The notes beneath the pieces are model-generated. The model had not been told where the DNA came from, did not search any database, and was given only the letters and a program-made list of their open reading frames with translations. Positions 49,548 through 56,875 of a stretch of DNA of 64,000 bases are shown piece by piece. The DNA lies in assembly GCA_946481275.1 (NCBI GenBank), contig CAMLMV010000014.1:73463-137462 (forward strand), read 5' to 3'. Position 1 is the first letter of the stretch; each line of letters opens with the position of its first letter. Both the position numbers and the translations under genes were made by a program. This DNA comes from an uncultured Massilia sp. (lineage in GTDB: Bacteria > Pseudomonadota > Gammaproteobacteria > Burkholderiales > Burkholderiaceae).

Positions 49548-50387
49548 TTAATGCTTCATGACGCCGGGCAGGCGCAGTTCCGTGTGCCCGAAGTCCATCA
49601 TTTTCCAGCGTCCGCCCCACGTGAGGCCGACGGATTCGGCCACCTGGCCGTACAACTGGTAGCCGCGCATCGCCCATGGATCCTTTTCCGAGATCACGAG
49701 CCTGCCGTCGCGGACGAACGCGCAATCGGCGGCGAGGCCGTACTGGTGCCAGCTCTGCCAGGAGCGCGCATTGGTGACGCCCGGTCCCAGCGCGGCCAGC
49801 GCGTCCTGGCGCGCGGGGCTCCGATAGCCTTCCAGGATCGCCATTTCGTAGCCGTGGCGCTCCTTCATGATCCGGAAGACCGTCAGCAGGCGCTGCGTGT
49901 AGTCCGCGTTCAGCATGGCCCAGTCGCGGCTCGCCGAGGCGAGCAGCGGACGTTCCTGCGCCACTTCGGCCGTCGTGAACACGAGCGGCGGCAGCGGGGG
50001 CGGCGGGACGAGCTGCTCGCCCTGCAGCAGGTCGGCCACCTGTGTGTTCATGGGGCGGTCCAGCGACTCGTAGCCGTTCAGCATGGGCCGTTCCGCGAGG
50101 AGCAGCGCGGCCAGCGGCGGCAGGCAGACGAGCGCCGCGCCGCACGTGCAGGCGATCCAGTGGCGCCGCACGAAGCCGGCCAGGCTGCCCGCCGTCGCGC
50201 GGCCGTTTGCACGCAGCGCATCCGCGTCGCGCAGGCGCTGCTGCGCGAGCGCGCCCGCGCGCCGCCCGAGCCGCTGCCCGGCCCCCGCCAGCGCGTTCAG
50301 GACGAACTCGCGGCCGGCCGGGAACAGCACCATCCAGCTGATCGCGCACGCCAACACGAAATACACCGTTACTGCCAACACCCACAC
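49548..50387 (-). CDS. T6SS-associated M15 peptidoglycan peptidase (TagX-like)
   Basis: A 279-residue membrane protein with helices at about 3-22 and 76-98 and a C-terminal M15-type peptidase domain. SWHQYGLAADCAF supplies zinc ligands His214 and Asp221, and DFGHTEL supplies His268; LEGYRSPARQ is also typical. The start is GTG at 50387, 5 bp after GGAGAG. The open frame to 50486 runs through A+T-rich promoter DNA and is rejected. TagX of Acinetobacter is an M15 L,D-endopeptidase that opens the cell wall for T6SS assembly, and this gene, first in the tssM unit, is a likely counterpart. Confidence 0.85.
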   Translation of the reverse strand: MWVLAVTVYFVLACAISWMVLFPAGREFVLNALAGAGQRLGRRAGALAQQRLRDADALRANGRATAGSLAGFVRRHWIACTCGAALVCLPPLAALLLAERPMLNGYESLDRPMNTQVADLLQGEQLVPPPPLPPLVFTTAEVAQERPLLASASRDWAMLNADYTQRLLTVFRIMKERHGYEMAILEGYRSPARQDALAALGPGVTNARSWQSWHQYGLAADCAFVRDGRLVISEKDPWAMRGYQLYGQVAESVGLTWGGRWKMMDFGHTELRLPGVMKH

Positions 50388-50586
50388 CGTACTCTCCGGA
50401 AGCCGTTCACATTGTTGTCGAAGAAATATTTCCCGAAAGTATAAATCCGGTAAGCGACAACCCCGCGCACGATTGAAAAAACGCAAAAACTCACCAAATG
50501 TGTTAATCGCGCACGATTAAAAGCAAAATAGAGGCACAATTGTCTTGATTCTTGTAAAGTAATGCAAACTTTTTTAAGGAGCTGAT
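50388..50586. promoter_or_regulatory. Divergent T6SS promoter region with direct repeats
   Basis: This A+T-rich region lies between the TagX-like gene and the plus-strand gene at 50587. It has an exact direct repeat GCGCACGATT at 50465-50474 and 50509-50518 (44 bp apart). Variants of the same motif occur at 20540 and 20676 in the other T6SS promoter region. No convincing -35/-10 pair could be fixed. A shared T6SS regulator site is the simplest reading. Confidence 0.5.
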
Positions 50587-51378
50587 TTGCAACATCAAGG
50601 CGATCGCCCGGTCCGTGGCGGCCGGCCCAGCCTGCTCTCGCCCGAAGAGCAGCCGGTTCAGGAGCGGCAGGGCATCCTCAGTTCGCTGGACGGCATGCCG
50701 GGGCAGGCGGCAGCGGCGCAGGCGCCGCGGCCCCGTTCGCGTGCGCTGGCATGGGGCGGCGTGGCCGCTGGTGTGGTCGCCGTGTGCGGCGCGCTGTTCC
50801 TGTTCGGCGGCAGCGACGAACGTGCCGCGCCGGTTGCGGCGCCGGTCCAGGTCGCGGCTGCACCCGCCGCACCGGCCGCACCCGTCACGCCCGTTTCGCT
50901 GCCGGCACCGGCCGCGCCCGCGGCCGCCGTGCTGCGCGACGAGCCGGCGCTGCCGGCCGAGCCCATGACCAATCCGCTGGCCGACATGGCGCCGGCCGCG
51001 CCCGCGCACCGCAAGGAACGTGCGGCGAAGGCGGAAAAGTCCGCGAAGGCGGAGAAGGCCGAACGCAAGGAAGCGCATGCGAAGGCTGCGCACGCCAAGG
51101 CACAGGACAAGGCGCGCGAGGCCGCGAAGGACAGGAAGACGAAGGCGAAGCCGGGCGCGGCGCGCGAGCAGGACAGCGACGTCGTCCTGCTGGCGGCCCT
51201 GATGAGTCACATGGATCCGAAGAAGGGCAAGGCCACGCCGGCGGAACAGCTGGCGTCGTGCCGCCGCTACAACGCGGCCGGCGAAGAGCAGTGCCGCGCG
51301 CGCGTGTGCGCCGCGGCGGGCCCCAAGGAGCCCGCGTGCAAGCGCGTGCAGGCCGCGCGGACCGACTCGGAGTCGTGA
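50587..51378 (+). CDS. Hypothetical single-span membrane protein at the T6SS edge
   Basis: A 263-residue protein with a TTG start 4 bp after AAGGAGC. A membrane helix lies at about 53-73 (LAWGGVAAGVVAVCGALFLF). After it come a Pro/Ala-rich linker, a Lys/Ala/Glu coiled-coil-like stretch (about 140-195) and a C-terminal Cys-containing domain (SCRRYNAAGEEQCRARVC). The layout recalls TolA- or FimV-like envelope-spanning proteins. Its function is unknown. It shares the divergent promoter with the tssM unit and the T6SS motif, so it may belong to the T6SS regulon. Confidence 0.7.
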   Translation: MQHQGDRPVRGGRPSLLSPEEQPVQERQGILSSLDGMPGQAAAAQAPRPRSRALAWGGVAAGVVAVCGALFLFGGSDERAAPVAAPVQVAAAPAAPAAPVTPVSLPAPAAPAAAVLRDEPALPAEPMTNPLADMAPAAPAHRKERAAKAEKSAKAEKAERKEAHAKAAHAKAQDKAREAAKDRKTKAKPGAAREQDSDVVLLAALMSHMDPKKGKATPAEQLASCRRYNAAGEEQCRARVCAAAGPKEPACKRVQAARTDSES

Positions 51379-51388
51379 GCGACTGGCC

Positions 51389-52084
51389 TTACGGCTCCAC
51401 GAGCCGGCGCGACCAGTCCTCGATGCGTCCCGTCTCGACGCGGCGCGCGAACGCCGTCCGCCAGTTCGGCGCAAGCGGCTGCAACCCGGCGGCGCGGCGC
51501 CACTCGCCGGGCAGGCCCGGCGCCGCCGGATCGGCAGGAAACAGCGCGCGGATCAGCCGGTCCAGCGGCCAGTCCGGGCAAGGGCGCTCGAGCAGCACGA
51601 GATCGTCGCCGGGCGCGATCACGCCTTCCTCCAGCACGCGGTAGTACCAGCCGGTGGCGCCGGAGCGCTGCATGGCGGGCGCCGCGTCCGGACGGGCGAA
51701 GCGGCGGTTCAGCTTCCAGCACGGCTGGCGTCCCTGCGACACCTGCAGCAGCGCGCTGCCGGCCCGGTAGACGTCGCCGATGCACACGTCCCGCTCCGTC
51801 ATGCCGTGCGTCGCGACGTTCTCGCCGAATGCGCCGGGCGCCAGCGGCACCGGGCTGTCCGGCCAGCGCGCCCGCCACGCGGCGTAATGGTCGGCCGCGT
51901 AGTGGTGCACGGCCTTTTCCGGCCCGCCGTGGTAGACCGTGTCGCCCTGCGCATCGCCGTCGAAGCCGCGCACGGACAGGCGTACCGGCCCCGCGCGCGG
52001 ATGCTTGACGATGCCGCTGGGGACGGGCGGGTCCCCGAGCGGCCGCACGGGGCCCGTGAACAGTGCGGCGATCGCGGCGTTCAT
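51389..52084 (-). CDS. MOSC-domain protein (YiiM-like)
   Basis: A 231-residue protein with the MOSC fold, related to YiiM and the C-terminal domain of molybdenum cofactor sulphurase. Motifs include GDAQGDTVYHGGPEKAVHHY, PGAFGENVATHGM and the conserved Cys in QGRQPCWKLN. Such proteins are implicated in molybdenum-cofactor-dependent reduction of N-hydroxylated compounds or sulphur transfer. It is the last gene of a four-gene overlapping operon (start overlaps the previous stop, ATGA). Confidence 0.87.
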   Translation of the reverse strand: MNAAIAALFTGPVRPLGDPPVPSGIVKHPRAGPVRLSVRGFDGDAQGDTVYHGGPEKAVHHYAADHYAAWRARWPDSPVPLAPGAFGENVATHGMTERDVCIGDVYRAGSALLQVSQGRQPCWKLNRRFARPDAAPAMQRSGATGWYYRVLEEGVIAPGDDLVLLERPCPDWPLDRLIRALFPADPAAPGLPGEWRRAAGLQPLAPNWRTAFARRVETGRIEDWSRRLVEP

Positions 52085-52308
52085 GCGTGCGCGGCCACGT
52101 CGTCGATGCGCGAATGCGGCGCGACGGGCAGCACGCGGCCATCGACGACGAGGCAGGGCAGGCCGCGCACGCCGAGCGCCATCGCGTCGAATGCGGCGTC
52201 CGGGGCGAGGCCGAGGTCGACGACGGCGAGGTCCGGCATGGTGGCCTGGAGCACGCGCGCGATGTCGAGGCACACGTTGCAGCCATCGTGGTAGAGGGTC
52301 GGGGTCAT
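52081..52308 (-). CDS. Small thioredoxin-fold protein with CxxC
   Basis: A 75-residue protein beginning MTPTLYHDGCNVCLDIARVL. The CNVC motif at about 10-13 and the GVRGLPCLVVDG segment with its Pro match a minimal glutaredoxin/thioredoxin fold. It is likely a redox partner within the operon. AGGAGA precedes the ATG, which overlaps the upstream stop. Confidence 0.75.
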   Translation of the reverse strand: MTPTLYHDGCNVCLDIARVLQATMPDLAVVDLGLAPDAAFDAMALGVRGLPCLVVDGRVLPVAPHSRIDDVAAHA

Positions 52309-53009
52309 TTTGTCTCCTGTGGGTGGAAGCCGGCCAGCCAGCGGCGCAGCAGTTCGGTGCCCGCGAGGGCGAGATCGCGGCCGTGGCGGGCGGTCGCGGC
52401 GCGCAGGGCGTGCAGGTCGGTGCCGGCATGGGCCAGTTCCACCGCATGCCCGGTCAGCCATTCCTCGAGCGCGGCGGCGGCAAACTCCACGTGGCATTGC
52501 AGCGCCAGCGCGTGGCTGCCCACCATGAAGGCCTGGCACGGCGTGCCGCCGGTGGCGGCGAGGCTCGCGGCGCCGTCCGGCGGCACGATGTTATCGCCAT
52601 GCCAGTGCAGCACCGGGATGCCGCGCAGGGCGTCCAGCGGACCCGCGTCCGGCGCGACGTCCAGCGGCGACCAGCCGATCTCCATCGCATGCCGGCGCAC
52701 GATGCGGCCGCCGAGCGCGACGGCCATCAGCTGGGCGCCGAGGCAGATGCCCAGCGTCGGCCGGCGCAGCGCGAGCCGGTGCGCCAGGCCCGCCAGCTCC
52801 GCGTCCAGCCACGGATACGCTGGCGCATCGCCGGCGCCGATCGGGCCGCCCAGCACGACGGCCAGGTCCGCGTCGCGCCACTCGTCCAGACTCAAGGGCG
52901 CGGCACCGGCATGGCGGTATGCGATGGCGTAGCCCGCCCGTTCGAGGGGCTCGGCGAAGGCGCCGAGATCCTCGAAGCGCACGTGATAAAGGGCGAGGCA
53001 CTTCATCAT
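52305..53009 (-). CDS. Class I glutamine amidotransferase-like protein
   Basis: A 234-residue GATase1 domain protein related to stand-alone GMP-synthase-like amidotransferases. The nucleophile elbow is GICLGAQLMA, the triad His lies in LQCHVEF, and Glu follows in the same segment. These stand-alone proteins are often annotated as glutamine amidotransferases of unknown acceptor. The overlaps at both ends show it is part of the AhpD-GATase-thioredoxin-MOSC operon. Confidence 0.85.
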   Translation of the reverse strand: MMKCLALYHVRFEDLGAFAEPLERAGYAIAYRHAGAAPLSLDEWRDADLAVVLGGPIGAGDAPAYPWLDAELAGLAHRLALRRPTLGICLGAQLMAVALGGRIVRRHAMEIGWSPLDVAPDAGPLDALRGIPVLHWHGDNIVPPDGAASLAATGGTPCQAFMVGSHALALQCHVEFAAAALEEWLTGHAVELAHAGTDLHALRAATARHGRDLALAGTELLRRWLAGFHPQETK

Positions 53010-53551
53010 TTGGCGCGCAGGCGGACGTGCGGGAAGTCGACCGGGACGGCGAAGGCCACGTTCACGTAGTTGGTGAAGAGGTTCAGGGCCACGTGCGCCA
53101 TGATCTCCATGATCTGGCCGTCGTCGAAACCGGCGTGGCGCAGCGCGTCGACGTCGGCGGCATCGACCCTGGCGCGCTGGCGCACGACGCGGGTGGCGAA
53201 GGCCAGCGCGGCGGCCGTCTTCGGATCGGGAGAGTGGCCGGCCTGCGCCGCGGTCATCTCGTCCGCCGTCGCGCCGGCCTTGCGGCCCAGGACCGTGTGC
53301 GCGGCCAGGCAGTATTCGCAGTCGTTGATGTCGGCGATGGCCACGGCGATCTGTTCGCCCAGCTTCGCACCGAGCGTGCCGCCGCCGAGGGCGCCGAACG
53401 CGCCCCACATGCTGGCCAGCGCGGCCGGCGAATTGGCGACGGCGCGGAACATGTTGGGCGTGGCGCCGAATGCGCCGTGGATCTGGTCGAGCAGGTCGCG
53501 CGAGGGGGCTGCGGCGGTGTCGCGGGTCTGGAGGGCGAGGCGTGCGGTCAT
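53006..53551 (-). CDS. AhpD/carboxymuconolactone-decarboxylase-family protein
   Basis: A 181-residue alkylhydroperoxidase-like protein. The active-site motif is DCEYCLAAHT (CxxC with the following His), and the N-terminal LLDQIHGAFGATPNMFRAVA is typical of this branch. It may reduce organic peroxides or reactive electrophiles. The ATG at 53551 follows AAGGAAGC. It is the first gene of the operon, directly downstream of a perfect palindrome that is probably the MarR operator. Confidence 0.88.
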   Translation of the reverse strand: MTARLALQTRDTAAAPSRDLLDQIHGAFGATPNMFRAVANSPAALASMWGAFGALGGGTLGAKLGEQIAVAIADINDCEYCLAAHTVLGRKAGATADEMTAAQAGHSPDPKTAAALAFATRVVRQRARVDAADVDALRHAGFDDGQIMEIMAHVALNLFTNYVNVAFAVPVDFPHVRLRAK

Positions 53552-53584
53552 GATGCTTCCTTTCATGTCGAACTGCATTAGGAG

Positions 53585-53602
53585 TCCTAAATATTTAGGA
53601 CA
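53585..53602. promoter_or_regulatory. Perfect 18-bp palindrome, probable MarR operator
   Basis: GTCCTAAATATTTAGGAC is fully self-complementary and lies 34 bp upstream of the AhpD start and 34 bp downstream of the marR stop. A related half-site, GAGTCCTAACTAATATT, lies upstream of marR at 54325-54341. MarR proteins bind such A+T-centred palindromes of 16-20 bp. Confidence 0.7.
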
Positions 53603-53635
53603 AAAAAATCCCGGGCGAATGCCGCCCGGTTAAAC

Positions 53636-54298
53636 TCATGCAAATGCCGCCCAGTTCCGCCGTTCCGTGACCGGGTCCGTCGGTTCCTGTTCGGCGCAAT
53701 CGATCCTGAGGAAAGCGATCGGCAGCGGCGCCTTGACGAGCGCGCAGTGATGCGGGGCGGGGCTGCCCGGGAACCTGTTCGCCTCGAAGTAGCGGCACGA
53801 CAGGCATGCGCGCAGGGCGGGGAAGCGTTCCGTCTTCTGCAGTTCCGCGATCAGCTTGAACAACCCGACGAGCAGCCGTTCCTGGACTTCCCGGTCGAGC
53901 GCGGCCGCGGCATCGTCCGCGAACCCCAGCGCCTTCGCCTGCTTCTCGGCCAGCGTCTTGCCGGCGTCCGTCAGCCACAGCGCGGTCGCCCGCTTGTCGT
54001 CCTCGGCCCGGTCCTTGCGCACGAGGCCCTTGGCGACGAGGGCCGCCACGGAATCGCTGGCGCTCGCCGCCGACACCGACAGCTGCACCGCGAGCCACGA
54101 CAGCCTCACGCCATGCGTGCGGTCGCGCAGCAGCTGCAGGATGTCGGCCTGCGTCGGGTTCAGGTTCTCCGCCGTCGCGAACTCCCACATGCCGGCCCGC
54201 AGCACGCTCGCGACGCGGTTGATCGCGACGACGATGCGGGCCGAGATGTCCGGGGTGCCATCCCACGGGGTTTCGGGTTTCAGTTCCATGGACGGCAT
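53636..54298 (-). CDS. MarR-family regulator with C-terminal Cys motif
   Basis: About 220 residues. The winged helix spans about 40-130, including LSWLAVQLSVSAASASDSVAAL and KDRAEDDKRATALWLT. A C-terminal extension holds CLSC and HHC, suggesting a metal or redox-sensing site. It is encoded just upstream of the AhpD operon on the same strand and probably represses that operon and itself through the GTCCTAA sites. Alternative Met starts lie at 54301 and 54289; no strong ribosome site separates them. Confidence 0.87.
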   Translation of the reverse strand: MPSMELKPETPWDGTPDISARIVVAINRVASVLRAGMWEFATAENLNPTQADILQLLRDRTHGVRLSWLAVQLSVSAASASDSVAALVAKGLVRKDRAEDDKRATALWLTDAGKTLAEKQAKALGFADDAAAALDREVQERLLVGLFKLIAELQKTERFPALRACLSCRYFEANRFPGSPAPHHCALVKAPLPIAFLRIDCAEQEPTDPVTERRNWAAFA

Positions 54299-54316
54299 CA
54301 TAACACGCTTCGAATA

Positions 54317-54343
54317 GTACTCAAGAGTCCTAACTAATATTTT
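54317..54343. promoter_or_regulatory. Second GTCCTAA-type site upstream of marR
   Basis: GAGTCCTAACTAATATT (54325-54341) matches the left half and centre of the 53585 palindrome. It overlaps a short inverted repeat ACTC-AA-GAGT (54319-54328). It lies between marR and the divergent gene at 54386, so the MarR protein could control both. Confidence 0.5.
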
Positions 54344-54385
54344 TTTGCGCCGGCGTTGTAGACTGGGCATCGACAAGGAGAATGA

Positions 54386-54691
54386 ATGGACGACCTGACG
54401 AGAGCCGACATCATCAAGACGACCTGGGGGATACACCGCGTGGTCGAGGAGCGCCTGCTGAGCCACCCGGCGACGCGCGACTCCCACGACTGGCTCGACA
54501 AACAGCGCCTGCTGCTGGCCGACATGGCGATCCACCTGCTGCAGACCGCGCTCAGGCCGGGCGACATCGAACTCGACAAGCTGCGCAACAACCTGCACGC
54601 CGTCCTGACGATCTCGGACCAGTTCCTGCCGCAGGCCGGCCTGAAACAGGCGACCGGGAATATCTACGATACGTCCTCACAACGGGCGTGA
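54386..54691 (+). CDS. Small hypothetical protein divergent from marR
   Basis: A 101-residue, mostly helical protein beginning MDDLTRADIIKTTWGIHRVV. It has no signal or membrane helix and no recognised family. AAGGAG lies 6 bp upstream of the ATG. The 3' end overlaps the convergent tetR gene by 15 bp. Because it shares the MarR-controlled intergenic region, it may respond to the same signal. Confidence 0.65.
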   Translation: MDDLTRADIIKTTWGIHRVVEERLLSHPATRDSHDWLDKQRLLLADMAIHLLQTALRPGDIELDKLRNNLHAVLTISDQFLPQAGLKQATGNIYDTSSQRA

Positions 54692-55321
54692 GCGCTGGCG
54701 GGTCCCGCGGTTGCGGTTCCTGACGAGCGCCTCCAGCCCCGCGAGCTGATACGTCCAGAACGTCGCGAACGCCTTCGCGATGTCCGCAGCGGACGCGTAC
54801 CGTTCCAGGATCGCCGCGATCATCGCTACCGTGTTCGCGAAGACCTGGCGCAGCACCATGTCGAAGTGCGGGTCCGGCTCCGCCGCCGTCTGCCGCCGCA
54901 CGAAGCGGGCCGCCTGGCGCGTCATCTCCTGCGCCATGCGCTGGCGCACGGGCGCGAAGCGCGTGCCTTCCGCGCCGTTCAGCAGGATCAGCACCGCGAG
55001 CCGGTGTTCGACCCAGAAGTCCAGCAACGCGCTGGCATGCGCGGAGCCGTCCGCATGCGCGTCGGACCAGCCGCCCAGCGTGTCGAACTCGCGCAGGCGC
55101 GCGCGCAGGAGACGGAACAGGCGCGCGGCAAGCGCCGGCGTGACGACGGCGTCGAACAGCGCCTGCTTGTTCCCGTAGTACTTGTAGATGTTGCTGGGGG
55201 CGACGTCCGCATCGCGGGCGATGTCGGCCAGCGTGGCCTGCAGGTAGCCCCGTGCGGCGAACGTGCGCGCGGCCGCGGCGAGGATGCGGTCGCGGACGTC
55301 GTCTTTCAATCGTTGCGGCAC
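54677..55321 (-). CDS. TetR-family regulator
   Basis: A 214-residue TetR-type repressor. The helix-turn-helix covers about 10-55 (RILAAAARTFAARGYLQATL, then IARDADVAPSNIYKYYGNKQ). The start is GTG at 55321 after AGGAGG, inside the last codons of the amidase gene. The ligand domain is not assignable. A palindrome AGAATGCCTCATTCT at 56781-56795, upstream of the amidase, is a candidate operator. Confidence 0.9.
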   Translation of the reverse strand: MPQRLKDDVRDRILAAAARTFAARGYLQATLADIARDADVAPSNIYKYYGNKQALFDAVVTPALAARLFRLLRARLREFDTLGGWSDAHADGSAHASALLDFWVEHRLAVLILLNGAEGTRFAPVRQRMAQEMTRQAARFVRRQTAAEPDPHFDMVLRQVFANTVAMIAAILERYASAADIAKAFATFWTYQLAGLEALVRNRNRGTRQRSRPL

Positions 55322-56754
55322 GCGAGCTCCTCCTGCATCCTGCGCAGCCGCGGTGCCCACGCGGCCGCCGCTTCGAGCTGGAACGCGAGACGCAGCAGCA
55401 GTGCGTCCGCGTCGTGCGCGGCCGTGAAATGGCAGCCCAGCGGCAGGCCCGCATCGGACCAGTACAACGGCACCGACATCGCGGGCCACCCCGCCAGCGA
55501 CGCGGGCACCGTGTAGCCGGCCAGCCGGTTGGTGAACGCGATCAGTTCGTCCGGGTCCTGGCCGGGGCCGTGGCGGCCGAGCGGGAAGGCGGTGAACGGG
55601 ACGGTGGGGCTCAACAGCACGTCGAAACCGGTGCCGGCCGCCCGCGTCGACGCGCCCGCCGCCGCCAGCGCCGCGCCGGCGGCCCGCACCTCGCCGGCCG
55701 ATGCCGCCCGCGCACGCCGGATCAGGTCGCGCGTGTAGGGTTCGAACAGGCCCGCGTCGAAGGCCGGCCCCATCATCGCCGACGCCTGGTCCGCCATGCC
55801 GGCCAGCCCGGCCGCCGTGAGCGTGAAAAAGGCGCGGCTCACGGCCGGCGCGTCGCAGGCCGGACCCGCCGTCTCGACGACGTCATGGCCAAGGTCCGTG
55901 CACAGGCGCGTGGCGGCGTCCAGCGCGGCGAGGGCGTCGGGCGAGGGGAGGTTGCCGAACATGTCGCGGCGGTAGACGCCGATGCGCAGGCGGGGCGGCG
56001 GCGCCTCCCGCAGCGCCGCGACGTCCGGCAGCGGCGCCGCGTGGCCGGGCACTTCGGTCGCCTTCAGCCACGCCGCGCTGTCGCGCACCGAGCGGCTCAC
56101 GCAGTGGTCGGCAAGGAGGGCGGCCGTCGGCATATCCGGCGGCATATCGGCAGCCACCGTGCGTCCGCGGCTGGGCTTGAAGCCGAACAGGCCGCAGAAC
56201 GAGGCGGGGCCACGGATGGAACCGCCGCCGTCGGACGCGTGCGCCACCGGTACCATCCCCGCCGCGACGGCCGCGACGGCGCCGCCCGACGAACCGCCTG
56301 TCGACGCATCGAGCCGCCATGGATTGCGCGTGGGGCCCGTCGCCAGCGGTTCCGTCGTGCCCAGCAGGCCGAATTCCGACGTCGTGCTCTTGCCCAGCAC
56401 GACGAAGCCCGCACGCCGCAGCGCCTGCGCATACGGCGACGTGCCCGGCAGCCGCGCGCCGCGGAACAGGCGCGAACCGTAGCCCGTCGGGAAGCCGGGA
56501 ACCGCGAGCAGGTCCTTGACGAGCGTGGGTACGCCGGCGAACACGCCGCCGGGCTCGCGGTCGTCCGCCTGGCGCCGGGCCGCCTCGGGGTCGAAGTCGA
56601 CGAGCGCGTTCACGCGCGGCTGCAGCGCCTCAATGCGCGCGATGGCAGCCGCCAGCAGCTCGGCGGGCGCAATGTCGCCCTTGCGGATCAGCGCCGCCTG
56701 GCCCGTCGCATCCAGGTCCAGCAGCAACGCATCGTCGCGTCCAGTCGTTCCCAT
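55306..56754 (-). CDS. Amidase signature-family enzyme
   Basis: A 482-residue amidase. The Ser-cisSer-Lys triad is visible as Lys80 (LVKDLL), Ser155 (TGGSSGG) and Ser179 (GGSIRGPAS). It hydrolyses an amide or aryl ester of unknown identity; GatA is unlikely because gatB and gatC are absent here. GGAGA precedes the ATG. It forms an operon with tetR and is divergent from a P450, so the pair may degrade or modify a xenobiotic or signal sensed by TetR. Confidence 0.9.
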   Translation of the reverse strand: MGTTGRDDALLLDLDATGQAALIRKGDIAPAELLAAAIARIEALQPRVNALVDFDPEAARRQADDREPGGVFAGVPTLVKDLLAVPGFPTGYGSRLFRGARLPGTSPYAQALRRAGFVVLGKSTTSEFGLLGTTEPLATGPTRNPWRLDASTGGSSGGAVAAVAAGMVPVAHASDGGGSIRGPASFCGLFGFKPSRGRTVAADMPPDMPTAALLADHCVSRSVRDSAAWLKATEVPGHAAPLPDVAALREAPPPRLRIGVYRRDMFGNLPSPDALAALDAATRLCTDLGHDVVETAGPACDAPAVSRAFFTLTAAGLAGMADQASAMMGPAFDAGLFEPYTRDLIRRARAASAGEVRAAGAALAAAGASTRAAGTGFDVLLSPTVPFTAFPLGRHGPGQDPDELIAFTNRLAGYTVPASLAGWPAMSVPLYWSDAGLPLGCHFTAAHDADALLLRLAFQLEAAAAWAPRLRRMQEELACRND

Positions 56755-56780
56755 GGTCGTCTCCGGTGGTGTTTTAAAAA

Positions 56781-56795
56781 AGAATGCCTCATTCT
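56781..56795. promoter_or_regulatory. TetR-type palindrome between amidase and P450
   Basis: AGAATG-CCT-CATTCT is a perfect 6-bp-arm inverted repeat flanked by A and T tracts. Leftwards it falls just after a -35-like TTGACG (56809-56804), in the spacer of the likely amidase promoter, which fits a repressor site. It could also serve the divergent P450 gene. Confidence 0.55.
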
Positions 56796-56875
56796 CTTTT
56801 GATCGTCAAGCGGGACCGGCAGGCCGAAAAATGATAAAGTGCGGGCCCCGGCATGTGCCGGCAGACCATCCTCCA

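Noticed and set aside
50388..50486. N-terminal extension of the TagX-like protein to 50486
   Set aside because: The segment is A+T-rich promoter DNA, and the GTG at 50387 has a well-spaced GGAGAG and gives an N-terminal membrane helix.
55306..56754. Amidase as GatA of a tRNA amidotransferase
   Set aside because: No gatB or gatC is adjacent, and the gene is paired with tetR and a P450.
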